The notes under the pieces: model-generated
What the model was told of the DNA's origin: nothing
The model's input: the letters and a program-made list of their open reading frames with translations, nothing else
Database searches by the model: none
From: Gammaproteobacteria bacterium
Lineage (GTDB): Bacteria; Pseudomonadota; Gammaproteobacteria; Ga0077536
Direction: 5' to 3'
DNA length: 64,000 bases
Assembly: GCA_016191285.1 (NCBI GenBank)
Contig: JACPPA010000037.1
Span: 25,270-89,269, forward strand
Translations under genes and position numbers: made by a program
Shown: positions 1-11,989 of the stretch, one piece after another
Position numbering within the stretch: position 1 is the stretch's first letter
How the letters are laid out: every line of letters begins with the position of its first letter

Positions 1-688
1 CAGCAACACACAATTTGCGATGGCACATCAGGATGTGCGGTATTACTTAAATGGGTTGCTCTTTGAATTTTCACCGAATTCAATACGCACGGTTGCGACA
101 GACGGTCATCGTCTTGCGCTGTGTGAACGCAATGTAAATACCAAACAAGATTTAACACGGCAAATAATTGTACCCCGAAAAGGCATTTCGGAAATTCTAC
201 GATTGGTTTCACACACGGATAAGGAAGTGTTTTTGGGCCTTTCTGGATCGCAAATCCGATTAACCCTTGACGGGAATTCCGTGGCCGTGAAGCTAGTCGA
301 CGGCAAATTTCCCGACTACGAACGTGTTTTACCTAAAGATATTGGAAAAGTAGTTGTTACGGAACGAGAACTCACTAAGTCGGCACTGCATAGAACTTCA
401 ATTTTATCGAACGAAAAATTTCGTGGGGTACGCCTAGTTCTGTCAAAAAACCTGCTAAAGACGGCGGCCCATAATCCAGAGCAAGAAGAGGCTGAGGAAG
501 AACTCGAAGTGGAATATGACGGAGATGATCTCGAGATCGGCTTTAATGTGTCATACCTCCTCGATGTACTTGGTGTACTGCAATCGCAAAAAGTAAGGTT
601 TGGGTTATCGGACGCAAATAGTAGCTGTCTGCTGCAGGATCCAGAGGATGATCGCAGTAAATACGTCATCATGCCGATGCGCTTGTAG
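1..688 (+). CDS. dnaN: DNA polymerase III subunit beta (sliding clamp), 5' end missing
   Basis: C-terminal part of the ring-shaped clamp that tethers DNA polymerase III to DNA. The frame is already open at base 2, so the N-terminal third lies outside the window; about 228 residues remain of a family length near 366. Clamp signatures are clear: MAHQDVRYYLNG, TVATDGHRLA, VPRKG, KLVDGKFPDYERVLP, SNEKFRGVRL, NPEQEEAEE and the terminal VIMPMRL. recF follows after 38 bp and gyrB after that, the usual order beside oriC. Identification is close to certain. Confidence 0.97.
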   Translation, partial: SNTQFAMAHQDVRYYLNGLLFEFSPNSIRTVATDGHRLALCERNVNTKQDLTRQIIVPRKGISEILRLVSHTDKEVFLGLSGSQIRLTLDGNSVAVKLVDGKFPDYERVLPKDIGKVVVTERELTKSALHRTSILSNEKFRGVRLVLSKNLLKTAAHNPEQEEAEEELEVEYDGDDLEIGFNVSYLLDVLGVLQSQKVRFGLSDANSSCLLQDPEDDRSKYVIMPMRL

Positions 689-726
689 ACAGTGGAATTA
701 AGGATAAAGGCTTTCTTCAGCACTAA

Positions 727-1788
727 ATGCAATTAGAGCATTTGCATATAGGGAATTTCCGGAAAATTGCGACGGCCGAAATTCACCCTAGTCCTGGACT
801 GAATTTCTTTTTCGGCAAGAACGGAAGCGGTAAGACATCGCTGCTTGAAGCAATTTACCTACTACATGCAGGTAAGTCGTTTCGAGCAAAGAATCCATCG
901 GAACTAATCTCGTTAAATGAAGACACGCTTGCAGTGAGCGGAGTCGTTAGTAACAACAACAGCGAACGAACTGAAATTCGGGTGATTAAACGAAAGGAGT
1001 CTTCGCGATACACCGTAAATGATCGAAACATCTCATCTGCGTCGCAGTTAGCGACGGCTTTGCCAATGCTATTGATAAACTCAGACTCCTTCGATGTGAT
1101 TAATGGCAGCTCGAGAATACGACGTTCGATAATTGATAGAACGCTGTTTCACGTGGAACCCACGTACTTGGAGTTCCTTATTAAATTCAATAAAGCGACA
1201 AAGCAAAGGACTCACCTCCTAAGAGTTCGAGCTTCGCTTAGCGAATTGGCTTATTGGGATAACGAATTCACCTCGAACGGCCTCCGAGTTCATCACGCTC
1301 GCTTGGATTGTGTTCAGCACCTCAACCAAAAATTAAATGAACGAAACCTGCATTTGAGCTATGTTCCCGGTTGGAAGCAGGATTTAGGCTTAGAAGAAGC
1401 AATCGTTCAGGACCGTGACAAAGATTTCGCAACTGGTCGAATAAGCAGTGGTCCGCATAAAGCCGAAGTATTGATTGAGATAGATCAAAAACCGGCTTCT
1501 AAATTTGCGTCGCGAGGCCAAATCAAAACAGCGGTTTTTTTAATTATGGACGCGGTCTCTGCTTATATCGTTGAGAGGCGAGGTTGGACCCCTATCTTTC
1601 TTATTGATGATGTTTCGGCGGAGCTGGATGCTGACTCCCAAAGCCTCGTGCTTAATTTTATTGCTAACACCCGTGCTCAAGCCTTTATTACGGCACTAAC
1701 TGACCGGGATTTCAAATTACCTAAAGAATCTTTTCCCTCAAAAATATTCCACGTGGAACACGGGATTGTTCAAACATGTCAACCTTAA
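727..1788 (+). CDS. recF: DNA replication and repair protein RecF
   Basis: SMC-like ATPase that helps load RecA at gapped DNA in the RecFOR pathway. The 353 residues match the family length (about 357). Walker A is GKNGSGKTS near residue 31, the ABC signature is SRGQIK near 262, and Walker B is FLIDDVSAELD near 290. It starts at ATG 38 bp after dnaN and its stop overlaps the ATG of a dead short frame just before gyrB. The gene is noticeably AT-richer than genes further right. Two palindromes resembling ParB-binding parS sites lie inside it (1145-1160 and 1745-1760). Confidence 0.95.
   Translation: MQLEHLHIGNFRKIATAEIHPSPGLNFFFGKNGSGKTSLLEAIYLLHAGKSFRAKNPSELISLNEDTLAVSGVVSNNNSERTEIRVIKRKESSRYTVNDRNISSASQLATALPMLLINSDSFDVINGSSRIRRSIIDRTLFHVEPTYLEFLIKFNKATKQRTHLLRVRASLSELAYWDNEFTSNGLRVHHARLDCVQHLNQKLNERNLHLSYVPGWKQDLGLEEAIVQDRDKDFATGRISSGPHKAEVLIEIDQKPASKFASRGQIKTAVFLIMDAVSAYIVERRGWTPIFLIDDVSAELDADSQSLVLNFIANTRAQAFITALTDRDFKLPKESFPSKIFHVEHGIVQTCQP
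1145..1160. promoter_or_regulatory. parS: Putative parS site 1 (ParB binding), inside recF
   Basis: The 16-mer TGTTTCACGTGGAACC differs at two positions from the Pseudomonas-type parS TGTTCCACGTGGAACA. parS sites cluster near oriC, where ParB nucleates and spreads, and this one is about 1.1 kb into an origin-proximal block. parA and parB are not in the window. Confidence 0.6.
1745..1760. promoter_or_regulatory. parS: Putative parS site 2 (ParB binding), 3' end of recF
   Basis: The 16-mer TATTCCACGTGGAACA differs from TGTTCCACGTGGAACA only at its second base; the inner 14-mer is a near-perfect palindrome centred on CACGTG. It lies 600 bp from the first site, within recF codons. A second independent hit on the same motif makes chance unlikely. 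No further site of this quality was noticed in the remaining 62 kb. Confidence 0.72.
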
Positions 1789-1791
1789 TGA

Positions 1792-4802
<3,011 letters not shown>

Positions 4803-4936
4803 CGCTCCCGACGACTCGTGGCCGTTAATAGGGTAGTTGTTAAGCTTTGTCACGTCGGATAATGTTGACGGGCGTTGGAAGCGCGTAATCATCGCGTTGA
4901 CATCCTTGTCATCGCCCCTACAGAGCATTGAACGAT

Positions 4937-5929
4937 ATGTTAACGGCGACCAGAACCCAAGCCCAGTCTTCAACCACTTCCGAAATAGCGCCCAAGTGGT
5001 CGGTTGCAGACACTGAAGCCCTGCTTTCGAAGCCGTTAATGGACCTCCTCTTTCAAGCGCATAGCACGCATCGAAACTACTTCGATGCGAACGCCATCCA
5101 GCTCAGTACCTTGCTTAATATAAAAACCGGCGGCTGCCCTGAGGATTGCGCGTATTGTCCGCAAAGTGCGCGCTACGCCACGGGCGTGGAAGCGAGCGCT
5201 CTGCTGTCGTTGGACGCAGTTGTCAGCGCCGCAAAACAAGCGAAGGAAGCGGGCGCGTCCCGCTTCTGCATGGGCGCCGCATGGCGCGCGCCGAAAGACC
5301 GCGACCTCGACCGCGTGGTTCCATTGATCGAAGCTGTCAAGGACCTTGGGTTAGAAAGTTGCGTGACTCTTGGGATGTTACGACCCGCGCAAGCGCAGCG
5401 TTTAAAACGCGCCGGCCTTGATTACTACAATCACAATCTCGATACCTCGCCTGAATTTTATGGCGAGATTATTTCCACCCGCACATATCAAGATCGTCTC
5501 GATACGCTCGCTGCGGTGCGCGCCGCGAATATCAATGTCTGTTGCGGCGGCATCATCGGCCTGGGTGAGTCGACTACCGACCGCGCTGCCTTGTTATGCG
5601 AGCTTGCGAATCTACCGGAACCGCCGGAAAGCGTGCCGATTAACATGTTGGTCCGTGTCGAAGGGACACCGCTGGCGAACCAAGGGCAAATCGATTCCTT
5701 CGACATGATTCGCACTGTCGCCACCGCACGGATCATGATGCCGCGAGCCTATGTGCGTCTGTCAGCAGGCCGCCAATCAATGAACGATGAAGCGCAAGCG
5801 CTGTGTTTTTTTGCTGGCGCGAATTCGATTTTTTACGGCGAACAACTGTTAACTACGTCGAATCCGCTGACCGAACACGATCGCCAACTGTTTTCCAAGA
5901 TCGGTCTGGAGCCTAGTTCGGCTCATTGA
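4937..5929 (+). CDS. bioB: Biotin synthase
   Basis: Radical SAM enzyme that inserts sulfur into dethiobiotin in the last step of biotin synthesis. The SAM cluster motif [13 protein letters not shown] (CxxxCxxC) is near residue 50; GTSPEF-type and [12 protein letters not shown] motifs follow, and the length (330 aa) is normal. ATG 4937 is taken as start; a TTG nine bases upstream is possible. It heads bioB-bioF-bioC-bioD, all tightly spaced. bioA and bioH are not in the window. I could not identify a convincing BirA operator upstream. Confidence 0.95.
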   Translation: MLTATRTQAQSSTTSEIAPKWSVADTEALLSKPLMDLLFQAHSTHRNYFDANAIQLSTLLNIKTGGCPEDCAYCPQSARYATGVEASALLSLDAVVSAAKQAKEAGASRFCMGAAWRAPKDRDLDRVVPLIEAVKDLGLESCVTLGMLRPAQAQRLKRAGLDYYNHNLDTSPEFYGEIISTRTYQDRLDTLAAVRAANINVCCGGIIGLGESTTDRAALLCELANLPEPPESVPINMLVRVEGTPLANQGQIDSFDMIRTVATARIMMPRAYVRLSAGRQSMNDEAQALCFFAGANSIFYGEQLLTTSNPLTEHDRQLFSKIGLEPSSAH

Positions 5930-5933
5930 TGTC

Positions 5934-7115
5934 GTGACCTCAGCGTTTGCGCGCCTGGCAGGAAATTTAGGCGTGTTGCGCACGGCTAGTCTGGTGCGGA
6001 CCTTGGAAGTTGGCGCCGCCGCGCAAGGACCGATTCGTCAATTTGACGGTCATCAATTCATCAATTTTTGCAGCAACGATTACCTTGGCCTCGCGAACCA
6101 CCCGGCACTCAAAACCGCACTGGTCGAAGGCGTGGAAAAATTCGGCGTCGGCGCCGGCGCTGCGGCGCTGCTCTCCGGATACTCAGAAGCACACCACGCC
6201 TTGGAAGTTGAATTGGCGAATTATTTAGGGCATGAACGCGCCCTATTGTTTTCGTCTGGCTATCTCGCCAATCTTGGGGTCATTGGCGGCCTCGTGAATC
6301 GTCATGATTGCGTGTTCCACGATCGCCTCAATCATGCATCGTTAATCGACGCCATTCGCCTCGCAGGCGCCAGACATGTCCGATACCGCCATGCAGATCC
6401 GCTTGCGCTAGCCGACCGCCTCGCCGACAGCGCTCAGCCCGCATGGATCGTGACCGACGGGGTGTTTAGCATGGATGGCGATCTCGCACCGCTACCGCAA
6501 CTGGCCGAACTCGCTGTAAGGTATGACGCCGTTTTGATTTGCGATGATGCGCACGGCTTTGGCGTCCTCGGTAATGGCGCTGGCACCGTAGCCTCCTTTG
6601 GACTCGAGTCGCGCGCGGTGCCGATTCAAATGGTGACCTTCGGCAAAGCGCTCGGCACCGTCGGCGCCGCCGTTCTCGGTCCGGCGGTTGTTATCGAAAC
6701 GTTGATCCAAAGTGCGCGCACCTTTATCTATGACACTGCGCTCCCGCCCGCCCTCGCGTGGACGACGTCGTGCGCGCTACGGCTAGCCACGCGAGAATCG
6801 GCGCTGCGCACACAGCTGTTTGCCAATATCAAGTTGTTCAAAGCAGGTCTTCATGCTGCCGGACTGCCGGTACCGATGAGCACCACGCCCATTCAACCGC
6901 TAGTGCTTGGGGAATCGAGCGCGGCGCTGGCCGCTGCCGCCGCCTTACGCGAACGAGGTCTTTACGTTCGAGCCGTACGTCCACCGACGGTCCCGATCGG
7001 GACCGCACGCTTAAGGATTTGTATCAGCGCTGCGCATACTGCGCTACAAATCGAGCGGCTTATTGACGGTTTGCAGGCGATTCGGCCTTTATTTCCCGAG
7101 GCTTCGCGTGCCTAG
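5934..7115 (+). CDS. bioF: 8-amino-7-oxononanoate synthase
   Basis: PLP enzyme that condenses pimeloyl-ACP with alanine in the first ring-forming step of biotin synthesis. Its 393 residues carry FCSNDYLGLA, LLSGYSEAHHALE, TDGVFSMDGD, CDDAHGFG and the PLP-lysine loop VTFGKALG; RPPTVPIGTARLR closes the fold. The start is GTG 5934, four bases after the bioB stop; the nearby ATG at 5929 leads to an immediate stop. Its 3' end overlaps bioC by 8 bp, implying translational coupling. Confidence 0.95.
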   Translation: MTSAFARLAGNLGVLRTASLVRTLEVGAAAQGPIRQFDGHQFINFCSNDYLGLANHPALKTALVEGVEKFGVGAGAAALLSGYSEAHHALEVELANYLGHERALLFSSGYLANLGVIGGLVNRHDCVFHDRLNHASLIDAIRLAGARHVRYRHADPLALADRLADSAQPAWIVTDGVFSMDGDLAPLPQLAELAVRYDAVLICDDAHGFGVLGNGAGTVASFGLESRAVPIQMVTFGKALGTVGAAVLGPAVVIETLIQSARTFIYDTALPPALAWTTSCALRLATRESALRTQLFANIKLFKAGLHAAGLPVPMSTTPIQPLVLGESSAALAAAAALRERGLYVRAVRPPTVPIGTARLRICISAAHTALQIERLIDGLQAIRPLFPEASRA

Positions 7116-7992
7116 CGACACGGAGTTTGAGCTTCGCCCACGCGACGTACGCGCGAGCTTCAATCGCTCAGCCCCACGCTACGACGAATACGCGTTTCTA
7201 CAACGCGAGATCGGGGATCGATTAATCGACCGCCTCGGTTTCATGCGCCTGACACCGGCGCTCGTCGTCGATCTCGGCGCCGGCACCGGTTACTGCGCGC
7301 GGCGCTTGGAGCAGCAGTATCCGCAATCTCGAGTGTTGTTGATCGATTTGGCGAGCGACATGCTTACCATTGCCCGCCGACAAGCGCGGCGCTGGTTTTC
7401 CAGACTACTTTTTATGACCGCAGACGCGGCGCAGCTTGCCGTGCACGACAGTACCGCTGATCTCGTGTTTTCTAATCTAATGCTGCAATGGTGCGACGGG
7501 TTGAATTCTGCATTGAGTGAATGTCGTCGCGTGTTACGCCCAGGCGGCCTGTTGCTATTTTCGACGCTGGGTCCCGATACGCTACGCGAACTTCGCACCG
7601 CGTGGGCCGCTGTGGACGAAACACCTCATGTAAATCGATTTTTGGATATGCACGATGTGGGCGACGCGCTGGTCAACGCCGGCTTTAGTTCGCCGGTGCT
7701 GGACCGCGAGTTCGTGGCCTTGACCTATGCGGATGCGGTCGCTGTCATGCGTGACCTCAAGGGCATCGGCGCCCACAATGTTCAAGCGCATCGCGCTCGG
7801 GGACTATTTGGCAAGCAGGCGTTTAGCGCGTTTACGACGGCGTATGAACAATTTCGCGTGGACGGCCGTCTGCCCAGTACGTATGAAGTCATCTTCGGCC
7901 ATGCCTGGGCGCCAACCGCGACCACGCGTCCGCAGGACGGCAGCACTGTCGCGACTTTTCCGTTCAAAAACTTGAAGCGGCGTGACTCATGA
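7108..7992 (+). CDS. bioC: Malonyl-ACP O-methyltransferase
   Basis: SAM methyltransferase that methylates malonyl-ACP so the fatty acid machinery can build pimelate for biotin. Motif I is VVDLGAGTGYCAR near residue 55, followed by LIDLASDML, FSNLMLQWC and the post-motif RPGGLLLFSTLGPDTLREL, typical of BioC. I use GTG 7108 (294 aa), which has GAGG about 7 bases upstream and overlaps the bioF stop; an earlier start at 7063 would overlap bioF by over 50 bp. It shares ATGA with bioD. Confidence 0.92.
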   Translation: MPSDTEFELRPRDVRASFNRSAPRYDEYAFLQREIGDRLIDRLGFMRLTPALVVDLGAGTGYCARRLEQQYPQSRVLLIDLASDMLTIARRQARRWFSRLLFMTADAAQLAVHDSTADLVFSNLMLQWCDGLNSALSECRRVLRPGGLLLFSTLGPDTLRELRTAWAAVDETPHVNRFLDMHDVGDALVNAGFSSPVLDREFVALTYADAVAVMRDLKGIGAHNVQAHRARGLFGKQAFSAFTTAYEQFRVDGRLPSTYEVIFGHAWAPTATTRPQDGSTVATFPFKNLKRRDS

Positions 7993-8684
7993 ACTGTTTT
8001 ATCACGGGCACGGACACCGAAATCGGGAAGACCACGGTCACTGCCGCCCTGCTTTTTGGTTTACAACAACGCGGCTGCCCGGCCGTTGGCATGAAGCCAG
8101 TAGCGGCCGGCGCCGTTATGAAGAACGGCGTCGCGACCAATGCCGACGTCGATCAATTGCGCCGCTTGGCTCCTTCGTACATCCCTTCCAAGCTGATCAA
8201 CCCTTATCTCTTCGAGGCCCCCACCGCGCCACAGATTGCGGCTGAACGCGAAGCGCGCACGATCGAATGGCCGGTCATTGCTGCTGCCTTTGCGGATTTA
8301 ACGCGACTGAGTTCCTGTGTGGTCGTCGAAGGGATCGGCGGCTGGGACGTGCCGCTTAGCACCGTGCTGTCCTCGCGCGATATTCCACGCCGCCTCGCGC
8401 TGCCGGTGATCCTAGTGTCCGGAATCCGCTTGGGCGCGATTAATCACACGCTACTAACCGCGCGCGCCATTGAAAATGACGGCTGCCAGTTGCTCGGCTG
8501 GGTGGCGAACGTGGTTGACCCGCACTACCCTTTTTTGATTGAGACAATTGCCACCCTACGTGCGACATTGCCTGCACCCTGCTTAGCCGAAATCCCGTGG
8601 TTGACTGCGCCGACCCCGGAAGCCGTGGCAAATTGGTTGGTGGAGGCCATCCACGTCATCGACGATCGCCCTCCAGCGCCATAA
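7989..8684 (+). CDS. bioD: Dethiobiotin synthetase
   Basis: ATP-dependent carboxylase that closes the ureido ring of dethiobiotin from diaminopelargonate. The P-loop FITGTDTEIGKTTVTAAL is at the N-terminus, with KPVAAG, NPYLFEAPTAPQ, VVEGIGGWDVPLS and GWVANVVDP following; 231 residues is normal. Its ATG overlaps the bioC stop (ATGA). Last gene of the biotin operon, though the DUF2244 gene starts 3 bases later and may be cotranscribed. Confidence 0.95.
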   Translation: MNCFITGTDTEIGKTTVTAALLFGLQQRGCPAVGMKPVAAGAVMKNGVATNADVDQLRRLAPSYIPSKLINPYLFEAPTAPQIAAEREARTIEWPVIAAAFADLTRLSSCVVVEGIGGWDVPLSTVLSSRDIPRRLALPVILVSGIRLGAINHTLLTARAIENDGCQLLGWVANVVDPHYPFLIETIATLRATLPAPCLAEIPWLTAPTPEAVANWLVEAIHVIDDRPPAP

Positions 8685-8687
8685 CGG

Positions 8688-9185
8688 ATGGCGACGCTGA
8701 TGTTGGAATTTCCGACGCCATGCCAGCCCTCCGGTCACCACACCCTCGTAATCCGACCGACGCGGAGCCTTAGTTGGTCTCAAGCCAAACGTGTCTTGTG
8801 GCTTATATCTGGACTGCCTATCACCGTCGGCATCCTTTTTGCGGCGCTCGATATTCTATGGATTTTGCCGTTCGCAGGCCTCGAGGTCCTGCTGCTTTGG
8901 GTGGCTTTCTATGTCGTGGTCTTGGAGGGCGAATATCAGGAGATTGTACGCGTGGAAGCACACAAGGTTGTCATCGAAAAAGGCCGGCAGCGGCTGGTCG
9001 AACATTATGAATTCGATCGCGAATGGTTGCGCGTGGAATTGCGGACGCCGACCGACGGCTGGTATCCGAGTCGACTCCAATTGCGATCGCATGGCCGCAG
9101 TGTGGTACTTGGACAATGCCTCACTGACGGTGAGCGCACCGAACTTGCGCAAGCCCTGATTAACGCCATCGGTAAAAACCGCTAG
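8688..9185 (+). CDS. DUF2244 family membrane protein
   Basis: 165-residue protein with two adjacent hydrophobic segments near residues 38-75 followed by a soluble domain (EYQEIVRVEAHKVVIE, WYPSRLQLRSHG). This matches the DUF2244 family, which regularly sits just upstream of the cytochrome c oxidase subunit II gene and is thought, without direct proof, to aid oxidase assembly. Here it separates bioD (3-bp gap) from coxB. The start could be the second methionine, four codons later. Confidence 0.8.
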   Translation: MATLMLEFPTPCQPSGHHTLVIRPTRSLSWSQAKRVLWLISGLPITVGILFAALDILWILPFAGLEVLLLWVAFYVVVLEGEYQEIVRVEAHKVVIEKGRQRLVEHYEFDREWLRVELRTPTDGWYPSRLQLRSHGRSVVLGQCLTDGERTELAQALINAIGKNR

Positions 9186-9188
9186 AAT
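9160..9188 (+). promoter_or_regulatory. Candidate sigma-70 promoter of the cox operon
   Basis: -35 TTAACG (9160-9165), 17-bp spacer, -10 TAGAAT (9183-9188), about 160 bp before the coxB ATG and overlapping the end of the DUF2244 gene. The -10 matches 5 of 6 consensus bases and the -35 4 of 6. The long leader fits a regulated operon, but no operator was recognised. Confidence 0.4.
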
Positions 9189-9347
9189 GCGAGCGGTTCG
9201 CCGCTTCGATACACGATCGGCTCCAGCTACAGGGGTCATCGAGGGGGAGTAAGTAGCTAAGGTACGGCGACGTGCGAAGAATCCGTGAGCTAACGAGTGC
9301 ACTCGCGCGAAAAGATTATTCTGATGAGTTGTGGGGAGCACTTTAGT

Positions 9348-10217
9348 ATGACGATCTCTCGGTCAAGACCGCGCTTGCGAACTACGCTGGCGGCGGTGCT
9401 GTCGATGCCTTCCATGGCCGCGTTGGCGGACTGGAGTAAGCTCAATTTGCCGTTTGGCGTAACGCCTTATAGTCACACGATCTATCACTTACATAACATC
9501 ATCATGTGGATTTGCGTCGCAATCGGCGTGATCGTGTTTGGCGCGATTTTCTACTCCATCTTCAAATTCCGAAAATCCCAAGGCGCGGTCGCCGCGCAAT
9601 GGCACGAGAGCACGCTCGTGGAGATCCTGTGGACCATCGTGCCGTTGTTGATCCTCATCGCGATGTCGGTGCCCGCCACCAAGGCCCTCATCATGATGGA
9701 GGATGTATCGAAATCAGACCTCACCATTAAGGTCACCGGGTATCAGTGGAAGTGGCGTTACGACTATGTCAATGATGGTGTCGGATTCTTCAGTACCTTA
9801 GGTCAGTCGAGTAATGTCGCGCGCCAATTAAAATCAGGCATCGACCCGCACTCGGTCGACAATTATCTGCTCGAAGTCGATCACGAATTGGTGGTCCCGA
9901 TCAATAAGAAAATTCGGTTTTTGACCACCGCTTCCGATGTCATCCATTCGTGGTGGGTGCCAGATCTCGGCTGGAAACGCGATGCCATCCCTGGTTACAT
10001 CAATGAATCCTGGGCGCTGATTGAAAAGGAAGGCACTTATCGTGGGCAATGCGCCGAACTCTGCGGTAAAGACCACGGATTTATGCCTATTGTGGTCCGC
10101 GCCGTATCCGAGGCGGACTACAAAGCGTGGCTGGAGAAGATGAAGGCCGAGCAAGCGCCGGCGCCACACGCGTCGAATGAATTATCCAATAACACACTTC
10201 TCGCGCAACGCCGCTAG
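9348..10217 (+). CDS. coxB: Cytochrome c oxidase subunit II (CuA subunit)
   Basis: Periplasm-facing subunit of the aa3 oxidase that takes electrons from cytochrome c at the binuclear CuA centre. ATG 9348 has GGGGAG nine bases upstream and gives 289 aa with a signal-like N-terminus, two membrane helices (about 45-67 and 85-105), VTGYQWKWRYDY and the CuA loop GQCAELCGKDHGFM. There is no C-terminal heme c domain, so this is a plain aa3-type rather than caa3-type subunit. First gene of coxB-coxA-small ORF-ctaG-coxC. Confidence 0.95.
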   Translation: MTISRSRPRLRTTLAAVLSMPSMAALADWSKLNLPFGVTPYSHTIYHLHNIIMWICVAIGVIVFGAIFYSIFKFRKSQGAVAAQWHESTLVEILWTIVPLLILIAMSVPATKALIMMEDVSKSDLTIKVTGYQWKWRYDYVNDGVGFFSTLGQSSNVARQLKSGIDPHSVDNYLLEVDHELVVPINKKIRFLTTASDVIHSWWVPDLGWKRDAIPGYINESWALIEKEGTYRGQCAELCGKDHGFMPIVVRAVSEADYKAWLEKMKAEQAPAPHASNELSNNTLLAQRR

Positions 10218-10260
10218 GCGCTAGCGAGACCGTACGTAACGATTTGAAGAGGGCACGCGA

Positions 10261-11859
10261 ATGAGCGACGCAGCGATTCACGATGAGCACCACGACCATC
10301 ACCCTTATGGAGGAATGACGCGCTGGCTGACCACCACGAATCATAAAGACATCGGCACGATGTACTTGGTTTTCGCACTGATCATGTTCTTCATCGGCGG
10401 CGCCATGGCCATGGTGATCCGCTTGGAGCTATTCCAACCGGGCCTCCAATTTGTTGACCCGGTGTTTTTCAATAGCATGACCACCATGCACGCCTTGGTC
10501 ATGATCTTCGGTGCGGTCATGCCGGCCTGGACTGGATTCGCGAACTGGCTAATTCCGATGATGATCGGTGCGCCCGATATGGCGTTGCCACGGCTCAATA
10601 ACTGGAGTTTCTGGATCCTGCCGTTTGCCTTCACCTTATTACTTAGCACTCTCTTTATGCCCGGTGGCGGTCCTGCCGGCGGCTGGACGATGTATCCCCC
10701 GTTGGTTCTGCAAACCGGCGCGGCGTTTCCATTTTTGATCTTCTCAATCCACTTCATGGGTGCGTCGTCGATCGCGGGCGCCATCAACATTATCGCGACA
10801 GTCTTTAATTTGCGCGCCCCCGGCATGACCCTGATGAAACTGCCGCTCTTCGTCTGGACGTGGATCATTACCGCTTTCTTATTGATCGCCTCGATGCCGG
10901 TGCTAGCTGGCGCTGTGACGATGTTGCTGACGGACAAATTTTTCGGCACCGCGTTTTTTAGTGCGGCGGGTGGCGGTGATCCCGTGATGTTCCAACACAT
11001 CTTCTGGTTCTTTGGTCACCCCGAAGTCTATATTTTGATCCTGCCCGCCTTTGGTATCGCCTCGGCAATTATTCCGACCTTTGCGCGCAAGCCACTGTTC
11101 GGTTACGCCTCCATGGTCTATGCCGCGGCGTCAATCGCGTTCCTATCGTTTATCGTGTGGGCGCATCACATGTTCACCGTGGGCATGCCGCTTGCCGGCG
11201 AACTCTTCTTTATGTACGCGACGGTGTTGATCGCGGTGCCTACCGGCGTCAAGGTATTCAACTGGGTGGCCACCATGTGGCAGAGTTCCATGACCTTCGA
11301 AACGCCGATGTTGTTCGCTATTGCGTTTGTGGTGCTGTTTACGATCGGGGGTTTTTCAGGCTTGATGCTCGGCGTCACGCCGATCGATTTTCAATATCAA
11401 GACACCTATTTCGTGGTCGCTCATTTTCACTACGTGTTAGTCACCGGGGCGATCTTTTCGATCATGGCTGGGACCTATTTCTGGTTACCGAAATGGACTG
11501 GGCACATGTATGACGAGGGGCTCGGCAAGCTGCATTTCTGGTTATCGACGATTTCAGTCAACGTGCTGTTCTTTCCGCAACACTTCCTGGGCCTCGCCGG
11601 CATGCCGCGTCGGATCCCGGACTATGCCGTGCAATTTGCGGATTGGAATATGGTGTCCAGTATCGGCGGCTTTGTGTTCGGTGGGTCGCAAATCCTGTTT
11701 CTGGTCGTCATCGTTAAGTGCGTCCGCGGTGGTCAAAAGGCGACTGATCGAGTATGGGAAGGCGCGCATGGATTAGAGTGGACTCTGCCCTCACCTCCGC
11801 CCTACCACAGCTTCTCGACGCCACCGGCGCCGGCGACGATCGAAGGCGGTATGCGCTAG
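10261..11859 (+). CDS. coxA: Cytochrome c oxidase subunit I (heme a/a3-CuB)
   Basis: Catalytic subunit of the aa3 oxidase, reducing O2 to water and pumping protons across the inner membrane. The 532 residues form about twelve helices with TTMHALVMIFGAVMPAW (heme ligand), GAPDMALPRLNNWSFW (D-channel entry), FFGHPEVYILILP (CuB His, cross-linked Tyr, and the type A1 glutamate), WAHHMFTVG (CuB His pair) and VVAHFHYVL (heme a3 and a ligands). All key ligands are present. It follows coxB after 43 bp. Confidence 0.97.
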   Translation: MSDAAIHDEHHDHHPYGGMTRWLTTTNHKDIGTMYLVFALIMFFIGGAMAMVIRLELFQPGLQFVDPVFFNSMTTMHALVMIFGAVMPAWTGFANWLIPMMIGAPDMALPRLNNWSFWILPFAFTLLLSTLFMPGGGPAGGWTMYPPLVLQTGAAFPFLIFSIHFMGASSIAGAINIIATVFNLRAPGMTLMKLPLFVWTWIITAFLLIASMPVLAGAVTMLLTDKFFGTAFFSAAGGGDPVMFQHIFWFFGHPEVYILILPAFGIASAIIPTFARKPLFGYASMVYAAASIAFLSFIVWAHHMFTVGMPLAGELFFMYATVLIAVPTGVKVFNWVATMWQSSMTFETPMLFAIAFVVLFTIGGFSGLMLGVTPIDFQYQDTYFVVAHFHYVLVTGAIFSIMAGTYFWLPKWTGHMYDEGLGKLHFWLSTISVNVLFFPQHFLGLAGMPRRIPDYAVQFADWNMVSSIGGFVFGGSQILFLVVIVKCVRGGQKATDRVWEGAHGLEWTLPSPPPYHSFSTPPAPATIEGGMR

Positions 11860-11866
11860 CACAAGC

Positions 11867-11986
11867 ATGCCCACCGTGTCCGACGCGCAATTGCATTTCC
11901 AACGCCGGAAGGCCAAGCGAACAGCGCTGATTCTGGCGGCGGTTGCGATTGCGTTTTATCTCGCATTTTTTCTGACGCGCTGGTAG
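11867..11986 (+). CDS. Small cox-operon membrane protein (39 aa)
   Basis: ATG 11867 opens a 39-codon frame ending TAG at 11984-11986, seven bases after coxA and three before ctaG. The product has a basic front (QRRKAKR) then a single hydrophobic helix (LILAAVAIAFYLAFFLT). A one-helix protein of this size in the same place, between subunit I and ctaG, is known from other proteobacteria as a cytochrome oxidase small assembly protein. Position, spacing and membrane topology support it as a real gene; the sequence itself is too short for firm family assignment. Confidence 0.72.
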   Translation: MPTVSDAQLHFQRRKAKRTALILAAVAIAFYLAFFLTRW

Positions 11987-11989
11987 ACG

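Noticed and set aside
4837..4872. Possible BirA operator upstream of bioB (TTGTTAAG ... GTTGAC)
   Set aside because: Only the left half resembles the TTGT(A/T)AAC half-site; no inverted partner at 14-16 bp spacing.
4897..4924. TTGACA-N16-TACAGA as bioB promoter
   Set aside because: A perfect -35, but the start codon follows only 13 bp after the -10, leaving almost no leader; not reported as a feature.
10341..11000. 219-codon minus-strand frame within coxA
   Set aside because: Complement of the membrane-helix codons of coxA; coxA is certain and the shadow frame has no start signal or family.
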